Below, piece by piece: positions 6,965 through 12,866 of a stretch of DNA of 12,866 nucleotides. Numbering within the stretch: position 1 is the first letter of the stretch; the number at the start of each line of letters is the position of its first letter. The notes beneath the pieces are model-generated. The model worked only from the letters and a program-made list of their open reading frames with translations, was not told the DNA's origin and did not search any database. The position numbers and the translations under genes were made by a program. This DNA comes from Acidobacteriota bacterium (GTDB lineage Bacteria > Acidobacteriota > Thermoanaerobaculia > Multivoradales > JAHEKO01), in assembly GCA_006227875.1 (NCBI GenBank), contig SBFI01000437.1:1-12866 (forward strand), written 5' to 3'.

Positions 6965-7363
6965 ATGAACTGGACCAAGGCAATCATTGCGGGTGTCGTG
7001 GGTGGTGTTGTGCTCAATCTGGCCGACTGGGTCATGCACGGCATGATCATGGGGAGCACCTACACGAAGTACGAGGTGTTCACCCAGGAGCCGGCCAACC
7101 CGGCCCACTTCTTCCTGGTTGCCGTCGTCCTCGGTGTCGCGTCGGCCATCTTCTTTGCCAGGACGCGAGGCTCGTGGCCGGCGGGGATCAAGGGGGGAGT
7201 CGTCTTTGGGGCCTTCCTCGGCCTGGTGCTCTTCTTCCGGTCGTTTTACAACCCGCTCGTGCTCGAGGGCTTTCCCTACTATCTGAGCTGGTGCTGGGGC
7301 GGGATCAACTTCATCGGCTCGGTGATCCTGGGCGCCGTGCTCGGCGCGATGTACAAGTCATAG
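6965..7363 (+). CDS. Small four-helix integral membrane protein of unknown function
   Basis: This 132-residue protein has four hydrophobic, glycine-rich segments: about residues 5-28 (KAIIAGVVGGVVLNLADWVM), 49-66 (FFLVAVVLGVASAIFFA), 74-92 and 110-130 (GGINFIGSVILGAVLGAMY). The loop between helices 1 and 2 is polar with YTKYEVFTQEPANPAH, and ARTRGSW follows helix 2, suggesting that loop is cytoplasmic. I recognise no catalytic motif and cannot name a family with certainty; it has the look of the many short DUF membrane proteins that keep an early Asp/His pair (ADWVMHG). Its start is strongly supported: AAAGGAGG at 6953-6960 is a full Shine-Dalgarno four bases before the ATG. It is followed by a strong intrinsic terminator, so it is the last gene of its transcript. 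Confidence 0.78.
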   Translation: MNWTKAIIAGVVGGVVLNLADWVMHGMIMGSTYTKYEVFTQEPANPAHFFLVAVVLGVASAIFFARTRGSWPAGIKGGVVFGAFLGLVLFFRSFYNPLVLEGFPYYLSWCWGGINFIGSVILGAVLGAMYKS

Positions 7364-7392
7364 CCGGTAGACTACGGTCGGAAGACGCGGCG

Positions 7393-7420
7393 GGGCGTAC
7401 CTTCGAGGTGCGCCCTTTTT
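7393..7420 (+). terminator. Intrinsic terminator after the small membrane protein gene
   Basis: GGGCGTACCT and AGGTGCGCCC form a 10-bp stem with one wobble pair around a three-base loop (TCG), followed directly by TTTTT at 7416-7420. It lies 30 bases after the stop at 7363 and points rightward. The complementary side has no A-run, so it should not terminate the convergent kinase gene. Confidence 0.82.
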
Positions 7421-7461
7421 CTATGGGCGTAAGGGCGTGAGGCCCTGGGGGCTACGGTATC

Positions 7462-9633
7462 TCACTCGGAATGCGGCGACATCTGGTCGAGCCGCTCGAG
7501 CAGGGCCTGGAAGCGGGGGTGTTTGCGCAGCGGATCGAAATAGGGGTCGTTCTCGATCCACTCCTTCTGGCCCATACCGGTGGTGATCGACTTCTCCAGA
7601 CAGTCGATCGCCTTTTCGTTCTCGCCCAGCTGGGCGTAGCTACAAGCGACGTTGTAGAGCACCGACGGGTCGTCGGGGTCGATGGCCAGCGCCTTGTCGA
7701 CCCATCGTTGGGCGAGCTCCATCTCGCCCAGCTCCACCAGGGCCCCGGCGCCCAGGTAGAGAGCGCGCACGTCGTCGGCGTGAAAGGCCAGATGTCGTTT
7801 GACGATCTCGACCACCCGCTTAAAGCTGGCGCTGGCATGGGCACGCCGTCCGAGGGCCAGGTAGGCCTGCGCCAGAAAAAGCGGGCTCTGGTAGTCCTCG
7901 GGGTTGACCTTCGAGGCCTCCTCGAAACGTCTGGCCGCGTTCTCCATTTCGCCCTGCGAGTAGAGCGAGCGGGCGTAGAAATAGTGGGCTTCGAAGAGCT
8001 TGGCATTGAGCTCGATGGCCTTCTCGAACTCCTTGTTCGCCTCTTCGTACTCTCCGCTCAGCGACACCGCCAGCCCTCGGGAGGCGTGAGCTTCCGCCGA
8101 CTCCGGGTCGATTTCCACCGCCTTGCGGCTGGCGGTATCCGCTTCGGTGAGATTCTCTTCGCTGGCGTCGTAGTACATGTAGAGGATCGAGCAGCAATCG
8201 GCCACCCCGGCATAGGCGCGGGCGTACCCTTCATCCAACACGCTGGCGCGTGAAAACATCTGCCGCGCCAGCTGGAAGCTCTTCTCGCGGAACTCGTAGA
8301 AGTATTTGCGACCCCGCAGGTAGTAATCGTAGGCCTGGACGTCGACCGGCGCACCCTTCTCGGCGGCACGCTTTTCTTTGGGGCTGAGCGTGGCCTGCAG
8401 TGCCTCGACGATGCTGCCGGCGATCTCGTCCTGGATGGCGAAGACGTCTTTCAGCTCCCGGTCGTAGCGGTCGGACCAGAGGTTGTAGCCGTCGGCAACG
8501 TTGATCAACTGGGCGGTGATCCGCAGGTGATTCCCGGCCTTGCGCACACTGCCTTCGAGCACCGTGCTGACGTTGAGCCGACGACCGATCTCGCGCACAT
8601 CGGTCTGGGTGCCCTTGAAGCGGAAAGACGAGGTGCGAGAGGCGACCCTTAGGTCCTCCGATTTGACCAGCGCGTTGATGAGCTCTTCAGCCAGGCCCTC
8701 GCAGAAGTAGTCCTGATCCTTCTCGGGGCTCATGTCGACAAATGGCAACACGGCAACCGAGCGGCCGGTGTCTTCCTTGGTTTTGGCTTTGTCGCCGCCC
8801 AGCTTGGCGAGATCCTCCAGCACCTCTTCAGCTGCCTGGTAACGCCGCTTGGGCTCCTTCTCCAAACAGAGACCTATGATCCGCGCCAGATCCCGCGGCA
8901 CATCGCCCCGCAGCTCGGTTACCGCCGGTGGGGTGTCGCGGAGAATCGCCGAGATGAGTGAGGCCGAGCTTTCACCCTTGAAGGGCCGCTTGCCGGTGGC
9001 CATCTCGTAGAGGATGACACCGACCGAGAAGATGTCGGTGCGGTGGTCGATCGCCATCCCCTGGACCTGCTCGGGCGACATATAGGGCACGGTGCCGACG
9101 ACCATCCCCTCCTGGGTGAGGGCCTGGGTCGGAAGATCTCGCTCCTCGGCCGACTCGAGTCCGTGCTGGAGCTTGGCCAGGCCGAAGTCGAGGATCTTGA
9201 CCACGCCGTCGGCGGTCACCATGACGTTGGCCGGTTTGAGATCGCGGTGAGTGATCCCCTTCTGGTGGGCGGCGGCGAGCGCCTTGACCAGCGGCTCCGA
9301 GATCTCGAGCAGTCCTTCGAGCGATAGCCCGTCGGCGGTGATCATCTCGTCGAGGCTGTGACCCTCGACCAGCTCCATGGTGATGAACTGGCCGGCCTCG
9401 GAGTCTTCGATCGAGTGGATGGTGACGATGTTGGGGTGGTTGAGGGCGGCGATGGCCTGTGCCTCACGACGGAAGCGCTCGAGCCGATCCGGGTCCTTGG
9501 CCATCTCGGGTGGCAGCACCTTGAGCGCCACATGCCGGTGGAGATTGGTGTCCTCGGCCTTGTAGACCTCACCCATTCCACCTTTGCCGATCTTGTCGAC
9601 GATCCGGTAGTGGGACAGAGTTTTGCCGATCAT
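7462..9633 (-). CDS. Soluble Ser/Thr protein kinase with TolB-like domain and TPR repeats
   Basis: The 723 residues divide as follows. Residues ~9-275 are a complete Hanks-type kinase: glycine loop GKGGMG (16-21), VALK with Lys38, Glu57 of helix C, HRDLKPAN (129-136), DFG (149-151), GTVPYMSPEQ (180-189) and the TDIFSVGV segment. All catalytic residues are present. Residues ~291-410 (SVAVLPFVDMSPEKDQDYF, LRVASRTSSFRFKG, GSVRKAGNHLRITAQLI) match the TolB-like domain often fused to such kinases and to adenylate cyclases. Residues ~430-715 are TPR units (KAVEIDPESAEAHASRGLA and others). No transmembrane helix separates kinase and sensor, so the protein should be cytoplasmic, unlike the membrane kinase to the right. 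Substrates are unknown. The ATG lies 40 bases from a TACAAT -10 candidate; the Shine-Dalgarno is weak. The opening MIGKTLSHYRIVDKIG closely resembles that of the second kinase. Confidence 0.92.
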   Translation of the reverse strand: MIGKTLSHYRIVDKIGKGGMGEVYKAEDTNLHRHVALKVLPPEMAKDPDRLERFRREAQAIAALNHPNIVTIHSIEDSEAGQFITMELVEGHSLDEMITADGLSLEGLLEISEPLVKALAAAHQKGITHRDLKPANVMVTADGVVKILDFGLAKLQHGLESAEERDLPTQALTQEGMVVGTVPYMSPEQVQGMAIDHRTDIFSVGVILYEMATGKRPFKGESSASLISAILRDTPPAVTELRGDVPRDLARIIGLCLEKEPKRRYQAAEEVLEDLAKLGGDKAKTKEDTGRSVAVLPFVDMSPEKDQDYFCEGLAEELINALVKSEDLRVASRTSSFRFKGTQTDVREIGRRLNVSTVLEGSVRKAGNHLRITAQLINVADGYNLWSDRYDRELKDVFAIQDEIAGSIVEALQATLSPKEKRAAEKGAPVDVQAYDYYLRGRKYFYEFREKSFQLARQMFSRASVLDEGYARAYAGVADCCSILYMYYDASEENLTEADTASRKAVEIDPESAEAHASRGLAVSLSGEYEEANKEFEKAIELNAKLFEAHYFYARSLYSQGEMENAARRFEEASKVNPEDYQSPLFLAQAYLALGRRAHASASFKRVVEIVKRHLAFHADDVRALYLGAGALVELGEMELAQRWVDKALAIDPDDPSVLYNVACSYAQLGENEKAIDCLEKSITTGMGQKEWIENDPYFDPLRKHPRFQALLERLDQMSPHSE

Positions 9634-9680
9634 TGGTGGAGATCTTCGCGTACCGACCGTTTTCCGACCTAGGAACAGAG

Positions 9681-9686
9681 ATTGTA
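9681..9686 (-). promoter_or_regulatory. -10 element candidate for the soluble kinase gene
   Basis: On the minus strand TACAAT (five of six matches) lies about 48 bases upstream of the ATG at 9633. The position expected for -35 falls inside the 8-bp repeat array and shows no TTGACA-like sequence, so the promoter may need an activator or the match may be fortuitous. Confidence 0.35.
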
Positions 9687-9701
9687 CACGAAGAGAAAGA
9701 A

Positions 9702-9806
9702 GGGCCTAGGGGCCTAGGGGCCTAGGGGTTCCCCCTCCCACCCAAGGGACGCTGGAGCGTAATGTTCCCTGCCCCTAAGCCCCTACGCCCTCAAGCCCCT
9801 AAGCCC
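9702..9806. repeat. Pair of inverted 8-bp tandem arrays (GGGCCTAG / GCCCCTAA)
   Basis: Three exact copies of GGGCCTAG occupy 9702-9725, with a further GGG. Four near copies of GCCCCTAA occupy 9771-9802, with a further GCCC. Read on the minus strand the second array is TTAGGGGC, a one-base variant of CTAGGGGC in the first, so the arrays are the same repeat in opposite orientation. They are separated by 45 bases that contain a smaller hairpin (ACGC-TGGA-GCGT within GGGA...TCCC). In RNA from the minus strand the T/C differences become G-U pairs, so a stem of about 27 bp with few mismatches can form. The arrays lie immediately after the lipoprotein stop and before the kinase promoter candidate. 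Confidence 0.8.
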
Positions 9807-9818
9807 TTTGCGGGGGGG

Positions 9819-10403
9819 TCAGGAATCCCCGAATCTCATCCAATCCGCCACCTTGCTGTTCTCCTTCCACTCCCTCCAGTCGGCCATGTAGCTGTTCAAG
9901 ACATCGCGGATCTCGGCGGCGCGCATCTGCCCGGTCTTCTCGAATAGCAGGTGCCCTTCAGGGGAGAACAGGAGATTCTTGGGGATGGTCATGGCGGTGA
10001 GATCGGCGGCCAGCACCCGACCGGGGTCGAGGCCAAAGCGTGAGGCCCAGCTGGAGGCCGTGGCCACGGTGGCGGGGTCGCCGTACCCACCCATGTCGCT
10101 GGTCATGACCGTGATGAACACCACCTCGGGTCCATAGGAGTTGTCGACCGCGTTGACGTCCTGGGTCTGCGGCACACAGGGCTGGCACCAGGGGGCGGCG
10201 TAGTCGGCCCAGATGAACTGCCCCGCGAACTGCTCGTAGGCCACCATCTCGCCACGCGCGTTGGGCCGCGAGACCGAGCCCCGCTGACCATAGTAGGAGG
10301 TGTTGGTCATGTCTCCCACCGGAGATTCGACCTTGGCATAGGGGTCGCCGCACCCCGCAGCCAGCAGACCGATCACCACCACTGTGATCGTCCATCGATG
10401 CAT
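9819..10403 (-). CDS. Thioredoxin-fold (TlpA-like) lipoprotein
   Basis: The 194 residues begin MHRWTITVVVIGLLAAGC, a lipoprotein signal with Cys18 as the lipidated residue, so the protein is anchored in the membrane facing the periplasm. The mature part has the thioredoxin pattern: FIWADYAAPWCQPC with the CXXC at 73-76, VVFITVMTSD as the following strand, and TIPKNLLF with the cis-proline at 141, then GHLLFEKTGQM. This is typical of TlpA/ResA-like thiol-disulfide oxidoreductases, which reduce or oxidise periplasmic proteins. The electron partner is not in the window. The frame extends to GTG 10412 and ATG 10409, but GAGGTG (10410-10415) is a Shine-Dalgarno six bases before ATG 10403, which supports that start. 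A weak minus-strand TTGGCG/TTTAAC pair (-10 near 10450-10455) is the only promoter-like match. It is divergent from the second kinase. Confidence 0.83.
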   Translation of the reverse strand: MHRWTITVVVIGLLAAGCGDPYAKVESPVGDMTNTSYYGQRGSVSRPNARGEMVAYEQFAGQFIWADYAAPWCQPCVPQTQDVNAVDNSYGPEVVFITVMTSDMGGYGDPATVATASSWASRFGLDPGRVLAADLTAMTIPKNLLFSPEGHLLFEKTGQMRAAEIRDVLNSYMADWREWKENSKVADWMRFGDS

Positions 10404-10434
10404 TCCCATCACCTCGTCGTCAGGCTAGCAGTCC

Positions 10435-10461
10435 ACCGGCAACCCGGCAGTTAAAGCCGGT
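10435..10461. promoter_or_regulatory. Short inverted repeat upstream of the lipoprotein gene
   Basis: ACCGGC (10435-10440) and GCCGGT (10456-10461) are inverted copies 15 bases apart. They overlap the only promoter-like match for the lipoprotein gene in the divergent intergenic region. They could be an operator or a leader hairpin, and in a GC-rich genome could also be chance. Confidence 0.25.
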
Positions 10462-10521
10462 ACAACACCAACCGCCAACGAGAAACTACCTACTCCCAAC
10501 CGACATATTTGCTGTCGAGCC

Positions 10522-10550
10522 CTGCCACTTTGCCGGCCAGGGTGTACAAT
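10522..10550 (+). promoter_or_regulatory. Sigma70-type promoter for the membrane kinase gene
   Basis: CTGCCA (10522-10527, four of six), a 17-base spacer and TACAAT (10545-10550, five of six) give good spacing. The predicted transcript start is near 10557, about 47 bases before the ATG at 10604. The -10 and its flank (GTGTACAAT) are identical to those in front of the soluble kinase. Confidence 0.5.
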
Positions 10551-10603
10551 GGGTCAAACGTGCCGATAGCCGGGATCCAGCCTCTGCTAAGCGGGGGAAG
10601 CTG

Positions 10604-12866
10604 ATGATCGGGCAGACCGTTTCGCATTACAAAATCGTCGACAAGCTCGGTGGTGGTGGGATGGGTGTGGTCTAAAGCTTGGCCGTTTTGTGGCGCTCAA
10701 GTTCTTGCCCCACGAGGTGGCCGACGACAAGCAGGCCCTCGAGCGGTTCCTCCTCGAAGCGCGGGCGGCGGCGGCGCTGAGTCATCCTCACATCTGCACC
10801 ATTCACGAGATCAACGAGCACGAGGGTGTGCCGTTTATTGCCATGGAGTACATAGATGGCAAGAACCTCAAGCTCACGCTAAGCGGCCAGCCCATGGCCG
10901 TCGACATGGTGGTCGATCTGGGTATCCAGATCGCCGAGGCCCTGGCCGTCGCGCACGCCAAGGGGGTCATTCACCGCGACATCAAACCGTCGAATATCTA
11001 TGTGACCGAGCACGGGCAGGCCAAGGTGCTCGATTTCGGACTGGCCAAGCTCGGACCAAAGTTCAGGGATATCTCCGAGGACGAGACAGTGGCCGCCGAT
11101 GCGCCCACACAGACCCACGACCTGACCAGCGCCGGCACGGCTGTGGGCACCGTCGCCTATATGTCGCCGGAGCAGGCTCTGGGCCAGGAGGTGGACGCCC
11201 GCTCGGACATCTTCTCGCTCGGGGCGCTGCTCTACGAAATGATCACCGGTGTGCAGGCGTTTGCCGGTTCCACCCAGGCCGCGATATTCGACAAGATCCT
11301 CAATCGGGTGCCGCCGTCGCCGTTGCGTATGGGCATCGAGATCCCCTTCGAGCTCGAGCAGGTGCTCAACAAATCGCTCGAGAAGGACAAGGTCCTCCGC
11401 TATCAGACCGCGCTCGAGCTGCACACCGATCTCAAACGCCTGCGCCGGGACATGGAGTCGGGTCGCTCCGGTGTGGCAACAGCCGCCAGCGGCTCGGTGC
11501 CGGCCGCAACTGTGGGTAGCAGCGGCTCGGTGCCGGCCGCTACCCCGGCGATGATGGAGGAGGCTTCCGCCTCCGAGATCGTGCTCGCTCACGCCGCCCG
11601 CAGCCGCCGCTGGATGTGGGTATTCGGCGGGTTGCTTGTCGCGGCCCTGGCGGTCATCGCCGTTCTGCTGTGGCCCGCGGGCGAAGAAGCGGCGACGACC
11701 CTCGCCGAGAGCGATGTCGTCTTATTGACCGACTTTGTCAACACGACCGGTGATCCGGTCTTTGACGACACTCTCAAGCAGGCCCTGGCAGTCAAGCTCG
11801 AGGAGTCGCCTTTCCTGAATATCTTCCCCGAGCGTCAGGTCATGCAGACGCTTCAATACATGGGCCGGTCGGCCGATGTGCCGTTGACGGTGGAGATCGG
11901 CCAAGAGATCTGCGAGCGTCAGGGGATCAAGGCGTTGATCACCGGAGAGATCGCGCCGCTCGGCAACAACTACGTCGTCACCCTGGCGGCTCAGGAGTGT
12001 GTGACTGGACGGTCTCTCGCCCGTGGTCAAACCGAAGTCGCCAGCAAGGAAGAGGTGCTGGCTGCGGTTGGCCAGTCGGCCACCAATATCCGTCAGGAGC
12101 TGGGCGAGTCACTGGCCTCGATCGAAAGGTTCGATGCACCGGTCGAGCAGGCCACCACCTCGTCGCTCGAAGCGCTGCGGGCTTTTAGCCTAGGGATGCA
12201 GACGCGGGCGCAGGGCACCGACGAGGAATCGGTGCGGCTTTTCCGGCGCGCCATCGAGCACGATCTGGAATTTGCCATGGCCTGGGCCCGGCTGGGGACG
12301 GTCTACGGCAACCTGGACCAGTCGAATGCCGCGGCCGAGGCCACCAGCGAAGCTTTCGATCTCCGCGATCGGGTGAGCGAGAACGAGCGGCTATACATCG
12401 AATCTCACTATTACGGCGGTGTCACCGGTGAGATCGACAAGGAGATCGAGTCGTACGAGCTCTGGAAGCAGACCTATCCGCGAGATTGGACGCCGTGGAA
12501 CAACCTGTCCTGGCTCTACTACCGAACCGGTGACTTCCAGAAGGCCGCCGAGGAGGGGCTCCAGGCTCTCAACCTCGAGCCCGAGCACCCCCTGCCCTAT
12601 ACCAACATCGGGCGGGCCTACCTCAATCTCCATCGTCTGGACGATGCCAAGACCATCTACGACGGCGCTCTCGCCAAGGGCTTTGAGTACTACAGCCTCA
12701 TCACCGGTCGCTACGAGGTCGCCTATCTCCAGGGTGACGAGAAGACGATGACGGAGATGGTCCGTATGATGGCCGGCAAGCCGGGTGAGGCGCGGATCCG
12801 TGAGCTGCAAGCGGGTGTCGCCGCTTCTCAAGGCAGGCTGGACGAGGCCCGGAGCCTTTTTCGAGA
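10604..12866 (+). CDS. Membrane Ser/Thr kinase with TPR region; frameshifted near its N-terminus, 3' end outside window
   Basis: ATG 10604, preceded by GGGGGAAG (10593-10600), encodes MIGQTVSHYKIVDKLGGGGM and GVV, then stops at TAA 10673-10675. The kinase resumes in the -1 frame at 10675 (KLGRFVALK) and stays open to the window edge, about 730 codons. Compared with other kinases of this type, the residues equivalent to YKAEDT are lost, which fits a 16-base deletion. Further on are VALK (Lys 10699-10701), HRDIKPSN (10972 on), DFG (11032-11040), GTVAYMSPEQ, SDIFSLGAL, a Ser/Ala/Pro linker, one transmembrane helix (about 11608-11670, WMWVFGGLLVAALAVIAVLL) and an extracytoplasmic region with TPR-like units (for example AAEEGLQALNLEPEHPLPY). 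An intact version would sense outside and phosphorylate inside. As read here the gene is broken, by recent mutation or by sequence error. The next frame-1 start, GTG 10690, would lack the glycine loop. Confidence 0.85.
10670..10680 (+). other. Deletion scar that frameshifts the membrane kinase
   Basis: The junction reads GTC-TAAAGCTT. A normal gene would read GTC-TA(C...ACC)-AAG-CTT, encoding V-YKAEDT-KL. The two bases TA fit the start of a Tyr codon, followed directly by the AAG of Lys, so 16 bases, not a multiple of three, appear to be missing. Confidence 0.6.
11488..11540 (+). repeat. 20-bp exact direct repeat in the kinase linker
   Basis: The 20 bases at 11488-11507 recur exactly at 11521-11540, 33 bases (11 codons) later and in frame. 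Each copy encodes SGSVPAA in the flexible segment between kinase domain and transmembrane helix. The linker is therefore free to vary in length by repeat gain or loss. Confidence 0.75.

Noticed and set aside
9702..9806. CRISPR array
   Set aside because: The repeat unit is 8 bp, directly tandem, without spacers of regular length, and no cas genes are present.
10663..10680. Programmed -1 frameshift joining the two kinase frames
   Set aside because: There is no slippery heptamer at GTGGTCTAAAG, and even a frameshift would leave the strand after the glycine loop about six residues short. A deletion explains the data better.
10650..11519. Plus-strand open frame of 289 codons inside the second kinase
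   Set aside because: It is one frame off the true kinase frame, which carries VALK, HRDIKPSN, DFG and SPE motifs and stays open to the window edge. The shadow translation is Arg/Gly-rich without motifs.
10879..11592. Minus-strand open frame of 237 codons opposite the second kinase
   Set aside because: Antisense shadow with no domain and His/Gly/Arg-rich composition.

Overview
The window is GC-rich bacterial chromosome with strongly G/C-ending codons. It carries eight protein genes plus one broken or mis-assembled one. Two eukaryotic-like Ser/Thr kinases with Hanks-type cores and TPR tails, together with an exported DUF3857/transglutaminase/TPR protein, resemble gene content common in Acidobacteriota. 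That assignment is inference; there is no rRNA or other marker gene here to prove it.

Layout. Positions 1-560 (+) hold the C-terminal end of a multi-pass GT39-type glycosyltransferase. It runs tail-to-tail into a 1394-residue exported DUF3857/transglutaminase-like/TPR protein (557-4741, -), and the two stop codons overlap. A roughly 360-base spacer (4742-5100) contains what may be the decayed remains of a small acidic protein gene. Next is a two-gene toxin-antitoxin operon on the minus strand (5101-5699): an AbrB-like antitoxin followed by a RelE-like toxin with an ATGA overlap. A near-consensus -10 and a perfect 17-bp palindrome sit at the antitoxin start. On the plus strand are a secreted GH114-family glycosidase-like protein (5945-6865) and a small four-helix membrane protein (6965-7363) that ends in a clear intrinsic terminator.

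The right half contains a soluble Ser/Thr kinase with a TolB-like domain and TPRs (7462-9633, -) and, upstream of it, a thioredoxin-like lipoprotein (9819-10403, -). Between them lie two inverted arrays of an 8-bp repeat (9702-9806). Diverging from the lipoprotein is a second Ser/Thr kinase with a transmembrane helix and extracytoplasmic TPR region (10604 to beyond 12866, +). Its start codon, RBS and promoter are intact. However, about 16 bases are missing just after the glycine-rich loop, so the frame stops at codon 24. From there to the window edge the correct downstream frame is open for about 730 codons.

Most genes appear to be independent units: cell-envelope or exported proteins, signalling kinases and one TA module. 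I see no convincing multi-gene novel system. The observations most worth checking are the kinase frameshift, the inverted 8-bp arrays, the TA operator and start-codon geometry, and the possible gene relic beside the TA module.
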